Below, one piece after another: positions 1-11,985 of a DNA stretch of 64,000 nucleotides. Source of the stretch: Morinoia aosen (lineage: Eukaryota > Arthropoda > Malacostraca > Amphipoda > Talitridae). Under the pieces are notes generated by a model. That model ran no database searches. It was not told the origin of the DNA and was given only the letters and a program-made list of their open reading frames with translations. The stretch lies in the NCBI GenBank assembly GCA_030386875.1, contig CM059556.1, positions 39,224,964 to 39,288,963 of the forward strand, given 5' to 3'. Position 1 is the first letter of the stretch, and every line of letters begins with the position of its first letter. Both the position numbers and the translations under genes were made by a program.

Positions 1-75
1 TAGTGTGGTAGACCCCACGCTATAGTACAAGCTAGAGGTAGATCTCATGCTATAGTGCGGTAGACCTCAAACTAT
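1..75. repeat. Edge of a degenerate ~35-bp tandem repeat
   Basis: Two to three imperfect units are seen, each carrying a GGTAGA-(C/T)C core followed by GCTATAGT or ACTATAG. The array is cut by the left edge of the window, so its length is unknown. Confidence 0.5.
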
Positions 76-1884
76 AGCAGCACCAAAAAGTGAATAACAA
101 AAGTGGCATTTGGGACCAAGAAATAGTATCTGATCAACAGGGCAGAGGCAGAACGAATGTGCCATCCCCCTTCATATAGCTAAAAATTAGTATTCGCGCG
201 TTGGTACAAGTTCAAGACAATCCTTCAAGATCTCGAGAAGCATTAGCCTCATAACTCTCTATTACGACAACGAAAATTGAAACTCGATCAAACCAAGGGA
301 GAGGAAATATGCAAAAACGTCTGTCATCATTTAGGTTTATTTACATTTTAAGACATTGGTAATTTTACATGATTTAGTTAATTTAAAGCCCAGGTGAACC
401 TGAGTTCTGATGTTTCCTACATGAACGAATTGCATGTCATGATGCTTTGCAGAGGATCTCATCACGATCAGGTAAAAAAGAACTTCATTTTACGGTGCTT
501 CATGACGCCGATGGTCAGTGTGAGTCCCTGCGAAATTTTAAATTCAACTCGCATTTATTCACTCAAGCTGTTTCCATTGCTTGTCGTAGTAAAAAATTAA
601 TTTCGAGTAATTGAGTTTCAGGTACGTGAAGGCCCGACATTTGCGGGATGTTCTCGTGCTCTCCTTCATAATTACACGCACAAAATTCCCTCAATTTGCA
701 GAGCGCGAAAACCTACGAACCAAAAAACTCTTTTATTTTCATCCTTGAGCTAATCAAGCCATTGGCCGAGAGGGTTGATTTTACGCCACTCACTTACGAG
801 GGATTAATTTCGCCCGTTTACGTGTCACGCTGAAGCGACATTCTTCGACCAACAAGCGCTTATCAACTGATGCCTCGATGTCCCGCTGTATTTTATTAAC
901 TACTCAAGCATTTTTTAATCGCTTTGCCCTGGCTTCAGCACCGTAATCTAGTCCAGTATTGGAGCACGGCAATTATTTCCAGTGTTATTCCAGGCGCACC
1001 TGGTGAACTGGAAGTTCATGGGGCACAGCGCGCACTTAATCGTGTTTCGGCTTTGTGTTGACACATGTTAACATTTGTGTTGACATAGAGCGATACAACT
1101 GAAAGAACAAACGAGTTCTCAGATGCGAGTTCCTGCCTAAATTGGCATATGTAAACTTTGCTCTAAGTTTTAGACTCACAGAAGCGCTAAGCCAGTTTCA
1201 ATTAATTTCAAAAGATCGCGCACATTACTTTTTAAACGGGATTTGGACATATGTAAAAGGATGTACTAGAGGAATTTTTTCTTTGGAATTACCTCAGCGT
1301 TTTTTATGACTGCCTGCTTTTCTAGAGAATTTTCAGACACGCATAACAGAATCAGAAAAGCAACATCGTCAATGCAGTAATTTCGAGCTGGTCGTGTGTA
1401 ACGAAGGGTGAAAAAACTACACTGTAAGCGCCTTTGAAGCCCTGAGCCAATCAAATTTCCCCTTTACAATGTCTGCAACCAATCAGCGTCAAGCATAAAT
1501 GAGAACGAGCCAGTGAGGGCAAAGCATTCCAGAGCAACTGAAGGTCTCGTTAAAATTCATGGAAATCAATTATCTCGGCGACATTTCGCTGGCAGCCAAT
1601 CAACGTTACAGGAAACATCTTGTTGACAGGCGACGGATAGCAATATACAATAAATTGATTAGACTGCGCGCCAGTTAATGACTGTGAGCTCCAAACTGAC
1701 AGTTATTCATGAAATTCTAAAAACTGGCTGAGGGATTCCAGGAATGAGATACATGTTTTTTATGCGCAAAATGAATCTACTCTGAAAATATGGTTAACTA
1801 AATTCAAGTTTATAAAACTCTAACGTCAGCCCTAATAAAAGTCAATTATTATACACCAAAAAAACGCTACCTCATGGGATTGTT
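76..1884. other. Non-coding stretch, no gene recognised
   Basis: Only short chance open frames are present. CCAATC motifs near 1447 and 1479 sit in a slightly GC-richer patch, which could be promoter-like, but no start exon with a good donor was seen next to them. Confidence 0.5.
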
Positions 1885-2537
1885 AATGTAATAATTATTA
1901 GGACTGCTAAAATAACCAATATCAGGACTGCTAAACAAAAAATTGTGCGGACTGCTAAAATAATAATTATCAGGACTGCTAAAAAAATAATTATCAGGAC
2001 TGCTTAAATAATAATTATCAGGACTGCTAAACTAATAATTATCAGGACTGATAAAATAATAATTATCAGGACTACTAAGCTAATAATTATCAGGACTGCT
2101 AAACTAATAATTATCAGGACTGCTGAAATAATAATTATCAGGACTGCTAAACTAATAATTATCAGGGCTGCTAAAATAATAATTATCAGGACTGCTAAAA
2201 AAATAATTATCAGGACTGCTAAAATAATAATTATCAGGACTGCTAAACTAATAATTATCAGGACTGCTAAAATAATAATTATCAGGACTGCTAAACTAAT
2301 AATTATCAGGACTGCTAAACTAATAATTATCAGGACTGCTAAAATAATAATTATCAGGACTGCTCAACTAATAATTATCAGGACTGCTAAACTAATAATT
2401 ATCAGGACTGCTAAAATAATAATTATCAGGGCTGCTCAACTAATAATTATCAGGACTGCTAAAATAATAATTATCAGGACTGCTAAACTAATAATTATCA
2501 GGACTGCTAAAATAATAATTATCAGGGCTGCTAAAAT
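1885..2537. repeat. 24-bp minisatellite array, about 26 copies
   Basis: The unit is AATAATTATCAGGACTGCTA followed by four variable bases (AACT, AAAT or AAAA). The left end (1885-1960) is degenerate and the core is nearly uniform. Variants such as GGGCTG and CTCAACT recur at intervals, suggesting block duplication. No coding potential is seen. Confidence 0.95.
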
Positions 2538-3400
2538 AAGGCAAATCAAAAGCCTATCATTAAAACCCTGGAAAGAGCCTTTATCAAAGATTGATAAAAT
2601 GCTGAAATAAATCAAATGAAGAGCAAATTATGTAAAGCGCTAACTCAAATCTCACAAATAAACCGCTAAGTAGGTAACCAAAGAGTCACTTAACAAAATA
2701 CCTGAGTTTGATTGAACTTATAACCTTTACCATTTTTACACACGATAGTGGTCACCTGTCTCCGAAACGTCAGCCATGTGCTAAAGTATCAGCTAATACA
2801 AAATTGTAAGCCTTATCTAATATCTGTAAGTTATATTACAAGTATTACGACAGCAGCTGAATACTTTATGAACAAACTGAATTGCGATTGAAATAAGGCT
2901 TTCAATCATGATCAGACAAAAATAACTTAAGAACTTAAACAAAGGAAATATTAGAAAATTAAGGCAAAAAAATTGTAAAAAGCAGCTTATCAGTGGGGGC
3001 AACCCTGTCTAATTTTCTCACCGGGGCATCTATGATTTTAGCCGCCCAAGTGTGGCTTTCGCGCTGGGCATCCAAGTTATAGACCGAAAAGCGAAAAATG
3101 TAGCGTGGATATTGTATGCAAAAACTATGAATAAATTGCAGAAGCAATAATAATTGTCGAATATTAAATGAATATTAAAAATTTTAATAAATGCAAATCA
3201 AAACAGCGCGGGATAATTAATCTATTTACAACTTGAATGATACGCAAAATTTAATTCATTCCAAATTCATTCAAAATTGAAATTACATTTCAATTTAATA
3301 CATTCATTCTCGTAAAACAACGTCGTGTAGGCCATTCTACCTACAGAAGCGAAAAAAAATATTCAGAAAGAGCTGAGTTCTTATGCAACGCACGGCGCAT
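2538..3400. other. Non-coding AT-rich stretch with a half foldback element
   Basis: No gene is recognised. At 3003-3053 lies one decayed arm of the ~100-bp palindromic foldback family: it begins CCTGTCTAATTTTCTCACC and carries GCCGCCCAAGTG, but the second arm is missing. Confidence 0.5.
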
Positions 3401-3499
3401 CCCAGTCTAACGTTTTTGCCGCCTGCGTGCATGTTTTTCGCCACCCAAGTAATTAAATCGTGAAAAACATGCATGCTCCGTAGAAAAATTTAGACTGGG
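3401..3499. mobile_element. Palindromic foldback element, copy 2
   Basis: The left arm starts CCCAGTCTAACGTTTTTGCC and the right arm ends TTTAGACTGGG. In between, GCATGTTTTTCGCCACCC is mirrored by GTGAAAAACATGCATGC. The element is almost self-complementary over its length and is flanked by AT on both sides, a possible 2-bp duplication. Confidence 0.8.
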
Positions 3500-3535
3500 A
3501 TCCAACTTTGTACATTTCATGTTGCATGTGGGAGT

Positions 3536-4125
3536 CAACCCTGTCAAAATTGCAGGAATTGTTCTCGAAAATACATGATTCCTCTTTGAAAATGCAGGAT
3601 CCCTCAAAGAAAAACAGGATTCCTACTCGAAAATACAGGATTCCTCCTGGAAAATACGGGATTCCTCCTCGAAAATACGGGATTCCTCCTCGAAAATACG
3701 GGATTCCTTCTCGAAAATACGGGATTCCTCCTCGAAAATACAGGATTCCTCATCGGAAAATACGGGATTCCTGGACGAAAATACAGGATTCCTCCTCGAA
3801 AATACGGGATTCCTCCTCGAAAATACGGGATTCCTCCTCGAAAATACAGGATTCCTTCTCGAAAATACGGGATTCCTCCTCAAAAATACGGGATTCCTCT
3901 AAGAAAATATGGGATTCCTCCTCGAAAATACAGGTTTCCTCCTCGAAAATACGGGATTCCTACTCGAAAATACGGGATTCCTACTCGAAAATACGGGATT
4001 CCTCCTCGAAAATACGGGATTCCTCCTCGAAAATGCAGGATTCCTTCTCGAAAATGCAGGATTCCTTCTCGAAAATGCAGGATTCCTTCTCGAAAATGTG
4101 GGATTCCTCCTCGAAAATACAGGAT
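3536..4125. repeat. 20-bp minisatellite array, about 28 copies
   Basis: The consensus unit is GGATTCCTCCTCGAAAATAC. Because 20 is not a multiple of 3, the three frames cycle every 60 bp. All frames happen to lack stops, giving spurious 70-218 codon open frames on both strands with Ser/Lys/Ile- or Arg/Asn/Pro-rich repeats. Variants (GGGATTCC, ATGCAGG) cluster at the right end. Confidence 0.95.
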
Positions 4126-4689
4126 AAACTGCCAGCTCGGAGTTGCAACCATTTAAGCACTTGAGTAGCATTGCCGTTCTAGTTTATTGGCGGAGATATG
4201 GCAGTGATAAACTCGTGCCGTGAGGGCTGAATGCCATGACTAGCAATCCACCCTCTTGTCTCTAGTGTGATCCTTCACGCAATCTCTTCTGTGCTCTCTT
4301 GCATTAAATCCTGCAATCTTCTTCGTGCACTTATTCCTGCAATCCTTCGTGCGCTAATTCTTGCTATCCTTCCTACACTATCTCCTTCGCGTGCTAACTC
4401 CTGCAATCTTCCCTACACTAGCTCCTGCAATCCTCCGTGCGCGATTACTCTTGCCATCTCTCTTGCTCTAATTCACGAAATTTTTCTATGCCAAAACTGA
4501 TGCTGATGGCGACAAACGCAATTCCATCGCCATACCTCTTACAATTCTTCTTGCAACGCCTTCCTACACTAACTCTCGTCATCCATCCTACATTGACTCC
4601 CGCATTCCCTCCTGCAATCCCTCCTGCAATAACTCCTACAATCCATCTAGCACTAACTCTTGCAACCTACCCCAGCCAACTCCCAGAAT
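4126..4689. repeat. Decayed left edge of the 24-bp satellite
   Basis: From about 4260 the motif CTCCTGCAATC(C/T)T recurs at roughly 24-bp spacing with many substitutions (CTTCCTACACTA, CTCCTTCGCGTGC). It becomes steadily more like the regular array at 4690. This looks like an old, diverged flank of the array rather than a gene. 4126-4255 has no recognisable feature. Confidence 0.6.
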
Positions 4690-7600
4690 TCTTCGATAAC
4701 ATTCTCCTACATTCCCTCCTGCAATAACTCATGCAATGCCTCCTGCAATAACTCTTGTAATGTATCCTGCAATAACTCTTGTAATGTATCCTGCAATAAC
4801 TCTTGTAATGTATCCTGCAATAAATATTTTAATGTATCCTGCAATAACTATTGTAATGTATCCTGCAATAACTCATGCAATGTATCCTGCAATAAATATT
4901 GTAATGTATCCTGCAATAACTATTGTAATGTATCCTGCAATAACTCATGCAATGTATCCTGCAATAAATATTGTAATGTATCCTGCAATAACTCTTGTAA
5001 TGTATCCTGCAATAACTCATGCAATGTATCCTGCAATAAATATTGTAATGTATCCTGCAATAACTATTGTAATGTATCCAGCAATAACTCTTGTAATGTA
5101 TCCTGCAATAACTCATGCAATGTATCCTGCAATAACTCATGCAAAGTATCCTGCAATAACTCTTGTAATGTATCCTGCAATAACTCTTGTAATGTATCCT
5201 GCCATAACTCATGTAATGTATCTTGTAATAACTCTTGCATTACCTCCTGCAATAACTCATACAATGTCTTCTGCAATAACTCATGCAATGTATCCTGCAA
5301 TAACTCTTGTAATGTATCCTGCAATAACTCTTGTAATGTATCCTGCAATAACTCATGTAATGTATCTTGTAATAACTCTTGTAATGTATCCTGTAATAAC
5401 TCATGTAATGTATCCTGCAATAACTCATGCAATGTATCCTGCAATAACTCTTGTAATGTATCCTGCAATAACTCTTGTAATGTATCCTGCAATAACTCTT
5501 GTAATGTATCCTGCATTAACTCTTGTAATGTATCCTGTAATATCTCATGTAATGTATCCTGCAATAACTCTTGTAATATATCCTGTAATATCTCATGTAA
5601 TGTATCATGCAATAACTCTTGTAATGTATCTTGTAATATCTCATGTAATGTATCCTGCAATAACTCTTGTAATGTATCCTGCATTAACTCTTGTAATGTA
5701 TCCTGCATTAACTCTTGTAATGTATCCTGCAATAACTCTTGTAATGTATCCTGCAATAACTCATGTAATGTATCCTGTAATATCTCATGTAGTGTATCCT
5801 GCAATAACTCTTGTAATGTATCCTGTAATATCTCATGTAATGTATCATGCAATAACTCTTGTAATGTATCCTGTAATATCTCATGTAGTGTATCCTGCAA
5901 TAACTCTTGTAATGTATCCTGTAATATCTCATGTAATGTATCCTGCAATAACTCTTGTAATGTATCCTGCATTAACTCTTGTAATGTATCCTGCAATAAC
6001 TCTTGTGATGTATCCTGCAATAACTCTTGTAATGTATCCTGTAATATCTCATGTAGTGTATCCTGCAATAACTCTTGTAATGTATCCTGCAATAACTCTT
6101 GTAATGTATCCTGCAATAACTCTTGTAATGTATCCTGTAATATCTCATGTAGTGTATCCTGCAATAACTCTTGTAATGTATCCTGCAATAACTCTTGTAA
6201 TGTATCCTGCATTAACTCTTGTAATGTATCCTGTAATATCCCATGTAATGTATCATGCAATAACTCTTGTAATGTATCCTGTAATATCTCATGTTGTGTA
6301 TCCTGCAATAACTCTTGTAATGTATCCTGCAATAACTCTTGTAATGTATCCTGCAATAACTCTTGTAATGTATCCTGTAATATCTCATGTAGTGTATCCT
6401 GCAATAACTCTTGTAATGTATCCTGCAATAACTCTTGTAATGTATCCTGCATTAACTCTTGTAATGTATCCTGTAATATCTCATGTAATGTATCATGCAA
6501 TAACTCTTGTAATGTATCCTGTAATATCTCATGTAGTGTATCCTGCAATAACTCTTGTAATGTATCCTGCAATAACTCTTGTAATGTATCCTGCAATAAC
6601 TCTTGTAATGTATCCTGTAATATCTCATGTAGTGTATCCTGCAATAACTCTTGTAATGTATCCTGCAATAACTCTTGTAATGTATCCTGCATTAACTCTT
6701 GTAATGTATCCTGTAATATCTCATGTAATGTATCATGCAATAACTCTTGTAATGTATCTTGTAATATCTCATGTAGTGTATCCTGCAATAACTCATGTAA
6801 TGTATCCTGTAATATCTCATGTAATGTATCCTGCAATAACTCATGTAATGTATCCTGCAATAACTCATGTAATGTATCCTGTAATATCTCATGTAATGTA
6901 TCCTGCAATAACTCTTGTAATGTATCCTGCAATAACTCTTGTAATGTATCCTGCAATAACTCTTGTAATGTATCCTGCAATAACTCTTGTAATGTATCCT
7001 GTAATATCTCATGTAATGTATCCTGCAATAACTCTTGTAATGTATCCTGTAATATCTCATGTAATGTATCCTGCAATTACTCTTGTAATGTATCCTGTAA
7101 TAACTCTTGTTATGTATCCTGCAATAACTCTTGTAATGTATCCTGTAATATCTCATGTAATGTATCCTGCAATAACTCTTGCATTACCTCCTGCAATAAC
7201 TCATACAATGTCTTCTGCAATAACTCATGCAATACCTCCTGCAATAACTCATGCAATACCTCCTGCAATAACTCATGCAATGCATCCTGCAATAACTCAT
7301 GCAATACCTCCTACAAAACTCATACAATGCCTCCTGCAATAACTCATGCAATACCTCCTGCAATAACTCATGCAATACCTCCTGCAATAACTCATGCAAT
7401 GCCTCCTGCAATAACTCATGCAATACCTCCTACAATAACTCATACAATGCCTCTTGCAATAACTCATGCAATACCTCATGCCTCCTGCAATAACTCATGC
7501 AATACCTCCTACAATAACTCATACAATGCCTCCTGCAATAACTCATGCAATACCTCCTACAATAACTCATACAATGCCTCCTACAATAACTCATGCAATA

Positions 7601-7720
7601 CCTCATGCCTCCTGCAATAACTCATGTAATGTATCCTGCAATAACTCATACAATGCCTCCTACAATAACTCATGCAATACCTCATGCCTCCTGCAATAAC
7701 TCATACAATACCTCCTGCAA
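4690..7720. repeat. Large 24-bp satellite array, about 125 copies
   Basis: The unit is TCCTGCAATAACTCTTGTAA followed by TGTA. Variants carry ACTCATG, ATATCTCATG, AAATATTG or ATTAACTC in the middle. Since 24 is divisible by 3, a frame without a stop stays open through the array. Frames of 986 and 868 codons on the + strand (Cys-Asn-Asn-Ser and Met-Tyr-Pro-Ala-Ile-Thr octapeptides) and 670 on the - strand arise this way. The right part (about 7180-7720) uses a different variant with CCTCCTGCAATAACTCATGC. No start context, splice sites or codon-level constraint suggests a protein. Confidence 0.97.
6061..6780. repeat. 240-bp higher-order repeat inside the 24-bp array, three copies
   Basis: Blocks 6061-6300, 6301-6540 and 6541-6780 have the same order of ten variant 24-mers. 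By eye they differ at only about three positions (near 6241, 6294 and 6760). The order breaks down after 6780. This shows recent amplification of a multi-unit block. Confidence 0.9.
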
Positions 7721-7977
7721 GGATCCACCTGCAACTCACAGACAGCGCCACCAATTCTACGCCCGATGAGCAGCTTATGCCAGTTTGGCGACCTTCAAAT
7801 CAGCACGAAGGAGAGTCCCATTTGCTGAATGTTATTACTTAATAACGAAGAACATTGCAACGATTTATACTTGCATCTGTTAATGTCGTTCTGCATCTAC
7901 TTCGTTGCAAAAGTTAGTCCAATTCATGCCTACAAGCTTTTTTTCGCAGCATGACCTTTTAAATGATGTAGGTACTG

Positions 7978-8079
7978 CCCAGGAGCAAGCTGGAGCAAGC
8001 ATGGTGTACGCCGCCTAAGTGATTTAATTACTTGAGCAGACAAAAACATGCATGCAGGCGGCGAAAAAGTTGAACTGGG
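7978..8079. mobile_element. Palindromic foldback element, copy 3
   Basis: The right arm is well kept (AACATGCATGCAGGCGGCG, then AAAAAGTTGAACTGGG) and the centre GCCGCCTAAGTGATTTAATT is typical. The left arm is eroded (CCCAGGAGCAAGC). Confidence 0.7.
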
Positions 8080-8229
8080 TGTGTCCCTTGCACATGTTCT
8101 AATATCTGATTTTGATCCGAAGCACTCCAGGGAAAGTGGCACGTATTGCGAAGCCTGAGAAGTAATAACCTCAGTAATCTGTTCTCACGGCTTCTTTTTT
8201 CCCTTTGCGTTCTGGTAAAGTTTACTTCC

Positions 8230-8572
8230 TTGAATTTTACATCGGATTGTGGTTATATCAATTTTTATTTCAATTTTTACAACAATTTTACACTAATTTT
8301 GCATCAGAAATGAGGATATATCAATTCTTATTGCAACCTTCATATCAATGTTACACTAATTTTGCATCAAAAGTGAGGTGATATCAATTTTATTTCAATT
8401 TTTATACCAATTTTACACTAATTTTGCATTAGAAGTGAGCTTTTATCAATTTGATGCGAATTTTATATCAATTTTATATTACAAATGTGGTTTTATCAAC
8501 TTCATATCAATTCTATTTCAATCTTCATTTAAATTTTACGCTGATCTTGTCTCAGAAGTGAGGTTCAACTGA
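8230..8572. repeat. Degenerate ~60-66 bp tandem repeat, about five copies
   Basis: Each unit carries ATATCAATTTT, then TTTTACACTAATTTTGCAT, then CAGAAGTGAGG. Copies differ by substitutions and small indels, so this is an older array than its neighbours. Confidence 0.75.
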
Positions 8573-8617
8573 TAAAGTTTTCACGACGCTCTATGTTTCC
8601 GTTACGCCTGCTGTAAT

Positions 8618-8884
8618 GTTTTGTACTTTCTACATCACAAAATCTGGCATTGATGTCAGATATAGTACTTTCTTTATCACAAAATCTGGCATTGGTGTCA
8701 GATATAGTACTTTCTTTATCCCAAAATCTGGCATTGGTGTCAGATATAGTACTTTCTTTATCCCAAAATCTGGCATTGGTGTCAGATATAGTACTTTCTT
8801 TATCACAAAATCTGTCATTGGTGTCAGATATAGTACTTTCTTTATCACAAAATCTGGCATTGGTGTCAGATATTGTATCAATAT
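8618..8884. repeat. 42-bp minisatellite array, about six copies
   Basis: The unit begins GATATAGTACTTTCTTTATC, continues (A/C)CAAAATCTGGCATTGGTGTC and repeats. Divisibility by 3 keeps several frames open on both strands, which explains the 83-108 codon open frames here. Confidence 0.92.
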
Positions 8885-8991
8885 CTTGCATTGGTGTTGT
8901 GCTGTATTTTAAGCATTTTTTTAATATAAAAACATAGTTACTTTCAGAAGTATTTCAGTAGTACGACATAATTCTGCAGTACTGACATATG

Positions 8992-9108
8992 CCCAGTCTA
9001 ACTTTTTCACCGCCTGCATGCATGTTTTTTGCCGCCTAAGTGATTTGAGCGAATAAATTGCTTAGGTGGTGCAAAACATACATGCAGGAGTTGAAAAAAC
9101 TCGACTGG
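8992..9108. mobile_element. Palindromic foldback element, copy 4
   Basis: It starts CCCAGTCTAACTTTTTCACC and ends AAAAAACTCGACTGG. The centre GCCGCCTAAGTGATTTGAGC is mirrored by AAATTGCTTAGGTGGTGC. ATG occurs directly outside both ends, a possible short target duplication. Confidence 0.8.
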
Positions 9109-10258
9109 AATGTACGTGCATTGAGCAGTGTATGCATGTATAGACGATATATGTATTCTCGGAATATCGGAAGTTAAGAGTGTTTCAGTGAAATAATACG
9201 CATGAACACACGATGAGGTCCAGTAATGTAGAAAGCGCAATACAAATAAATATAAGCAATTGTGACAATATTATATTCGTTTGTAAGGCCCATATAAATA
9301 TAGGGTATCCTAGCAGCCTTGTAAGTGAATTACAGAAAATATACAATAATCACGTCATGTGAGTAAAGTACTACTAACAACACCCTCTAGCAATAATGTC
9401 AGAAAAGTCGAAGCTATAATGTTCATTCTAGTTTCACACACCGCCATCGGTTTTCTGGCTAAGGCTGTACACTATGTAATTTCATCAATTTTCCATTCAT
9501 ATTAATAATCGCATCATGAACCAACACCATCTTAGAAATTTAAAAATTCAAATTTAATGCAAGCGAAATTGTTCCTGAAATTCATCGTTCATGTGTATGC
9601 AATGAGGGGAAACTTGCATCTGGAATTCAATTCATTTCGCTAGTTATTCGACTTCTAAATTCAAAAAAAAATCTCGCGCCTAAAACTTTCCTAAAACAAT
9701 CAGCGAAGAAAGAGAAGTCCAAGTGAACCTCAGAGCGTCGTAAAGGCCTTAAAACTCCTCGGTTATATCAAAGCGAAATAAAAAACCGGTTCTGCTCGAG
9801 GCCGGAGTTCCCTGATGACAAGAAATTCCCTCGTCTCGTGAAATCTTTCAAAATATTCACTTTCACATTCATTTGAGGCAGATCTAAAGAAATTCTACTT
9901 ATCCTTCCGCTGAAAGTGCTGGGGTTAGCTGAATCTTTTTCTTCTTAAAGTGGAATTTTACTCTCGTTTTCAGCGCAACTTAGTGATGTTATAAAATTGC
10001 AACTGTATATTTTCAACACCTGGAGGCGAATATTTATTCGTGCAAGCTTAGGCCAGAAAAAATGCTTATGAGACCTTATCTATGCTAATTTTAATTTATT
10101 ATTTTCAAAAGTTGGGAACTGCAAAATAGACGACACGATGGAAATTTTCCATTATTTTTTACCCTGAACATCTACATATTCGATTCATTCCACCTTTTAT
10201 GGCCTCATTTGTATACAAGATTCTGCGCAATCGAAACCTCGCCCGCAGAACACAAACG
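9109..10258. other. Non-coding stretch, no feature recognised
   Basis: AT-rich sequence with short chance frames only. No splice-flanked coding segment or known repeat was recognised. Confidence 0.5.
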
Positions 10259-10358
10259 AACTTTATCGCCGAAGTATGCATGTTTTTCGCTTCCTAAGCG
10301 AATTAATTACTTGTGCATTGAAAAACATGCATGCAGGCGGCGAAAAAGTTAGGCTGGG
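10259..10358. mobile_element. Palindromic foldback element, copy 5
   Basis: The right arm is complete (AACATGCATGCAGGCGGCG, then AAAAAGTTAGGCTGGG). The left arm is shortened at its tip (CTTTATCGCCG, then TATGCATGTTTTTCGC). The centre is CTTCCTAAGCGAATTAATTA. Confidence 0.75.
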
Positions 10359-10479
10359 AATGGAGCAGACAACTCACGTAAGAAAGCTACAGCGCTCAAC
10401 TTGACGGATGCTTACTTAATCTCAAACTTTAGAACATGAAGTTTGGAGATGAGAAGCGCCAGAATGCCTGCATGTTGCT

Positions 10480-10740
10480 CTCAGTTTTTTTACGTCACCA
10501 TTCTTCTGTCTTCTCTCTGTCGTTTTCTTCTTTCGTCGCCATTTTTACGTCCCCCTTCTTTTTTCTTCTGTCTATCGTTTTCTTTTTTCTTCTTTCGTCG
10601 CCATTTTTACTTCCCCTTTCTTTGTTCTTCTGTCTATCGTTTTCGTTTTTCTTCTTTCGTCGCCATTTTTACTTCCCCTTTCTTTTTTCTTCTTTCGTCG
10701 CCGTTTTTTACAACCTTCTTCTTTTTTCTTTGTTTTCCAG
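10480..10740. repeat. Pyrimidine-rich tandem array, left part
   Basis: Repeats of about 57-60 bp combine TTTCTTCTTTCGTCGCC, ATTTTTAC(T/G)TCCCC and TTCTTCTGTCTATCG. The run ends in a polypyrimidine stretch plus CAG at 10740. The same sequence resumes at 13713, so the LINE between them appears to have inserted into this array. Confidence 0.85.
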
Positions 10741-11985
10741 GTGAAACTGTCATTTCACCTGGACGAGTCAAATTTACTCCACCAAAATCAATATGCCTAT
10801 AGAAGAAATACTAGCACTCAAGACGCTCTGCTCAATATATCTGAAAAAATATACAGTGACATTGATCAAAAGAATGTAACACTCTTGCTGCTACTCGATC
10901 TCTCTAAGGCGTTCGATAGCGTCCAACATGAAAGACTTCTACGTAAAATACTGAACTTGGGAATAGACACGCAATGGTTTGAAAGTTACTTGTCAAATCG
11001 ATCTCATGCAGTCCGCATAGAAAACAAATTGTCCCCATTCATTCAAAACAATTTTGGTGTTCCCCAAGGATCCATTCTTGGTCCACTACTGTTTTCTATT
11101 TTCATTAATGATTTCCCTCCAACGCCTTCTAACACACGGATCTCAATGTATGCAGATGATGTTCAAATTGCAATAACAAGTTCTGTATCGGAAATACCAC
11201 AGACGCAAATTAAAGCCGAAACTTTACTGACTAGCCTGAAATCATGGTACGACCGAAATGGTCTGAAATTAAATGCTAATAAAACACAATGCATTATTTT
11301 TGGATCCAAAGATGCAATTAAAAAAACTTCAGATCTTACTCTTGCAGTTGGAAATGATAAAATTAATGCATCAGAAAAAGTTAAAAATCTGGGTATCTGG
11401 TTCGATAGAAATATGTCCTTCAAATCTCACGTTGAGACTACTTGCAACAAAATCTACGGAACTTTAATGTTTTTTCATCGTATAAAAAGTATGCTAGACG
11501 AAAAATCCAGATTATTAGCCATTCAATCCCTTGTGTTATCGCGCATTGACTACTGCAGCCTAGTATGGGGAGACTTACCTCAATACCTTAAAAGGGACTT
11601 ACAAAAATGCATGAATTTTGCAGCCAAGGTGGTATGCAACGGAAATTTCAAAAGAAGTGATCACGTAACTCCTCTCCTCAATAAACTCGGCTGGATCCCT
11701 ATCCAAGAAAGGCTCCTCATGCAGAAGGCCCAATACGTATTCTCCTCGTTATATCTTCCTCAGAGCAATGCTGAGATAGTGCGTTTCCATCCACCCACTG
11801 TAACCAATCAAAAACCGAACAGGAACAATAATGTCTTAGTCAACTATCGTTCATCTCACTTAGGGCAGAAGGCTCTGTCCATATCAGGCGCCTTACTGTG
11901 GAACAAACTTCCCCTGAGTATTAAAGTCCCTCAAAGACCGAGAGAATTTAAAGCCAAAATAACTCGTCATCTTGTGTCTCAATAA
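10741..11985 (+). CDS. 5'-truncated LINE reverse transcriptase (CR1/L2-like)
   Basis: The open frame of about 414 codons is the C-terminal two thirds of a non-LTR retrotransposon ORF2. In order it shows the RT fingers (NQYAYRR, STQDALL), palm motif LLLLLDLSKAFDSV with the first catalytic Asp, GVPQGSILGPLLF, the MYADDVQIAI box with the catalytic Asp pair, a thumb region (LKLNANKTQ, KNLGIWFDRNMSF) and a C-terminal tail (LLNKLGWIPIQERLLM ... LLWNKLPLSIK). That tail is characteristic of the CR1/L2/Daphne group. The endonuclease and the start of RT are missing. The frame opens with GTG right at the edge of the pyrimidine array, so there is no native start. No internal stop is present, which suggests a fairly recent insertion. 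It is not a host gene. Confidence 0.92.
   Translation: MKLSFHLDESNLLHQNQYAYRRNTSTQDALLNISEKIYSDIDQKNVTLLLLLDLSKAFDSVQHERLLRKILNLGIDTQWFESYLSNRSHAVRIENKLSPFIQNNFGVPQGSILGPLLFSIFINDFPPTPSNTRISMYADDVQIAITSSVSEIPQTQIKAETLLTSLKSWYDRNGLKLNANKTQCIIFGSKDAIKKTSDLTLAVGNDKINASEKVKNLGIWFDRNMSFKSHVETTCNKIYGTLMFFHRIKSMLDEKSRLLAIQSLVLSRIDYCSLVWGDLPQYLKRDLQKCMNFAAKVVCNGNFKRSDHVTPLLNKLGWIPIQERLLMQKAQYVFSSLYLPQSNAEIVRFHPPTVTNQKPNRNNNVLVNYRSSHLGQKALSISGALLWNKLPLSIKVPQRPREFKAKITRHLVSQ

Noticed and set aside
4660-7620. 986-codon Cys/Asn-rich open frame as a structural or antifreeze-like protein gene
   Set aside because: The same bases are open in a second + frame (868 codons) and a - frame (670 codons). The 24-bp period explains this, and no leader, splice sites or frame-specific conservation are seen.
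10741-11985. Host gene encoding a reverse transcriptase
   Set aside because: It lacks a native start and the endonuclease, and is flanked on both sides by the same tandem array; it is a truncated LINE.
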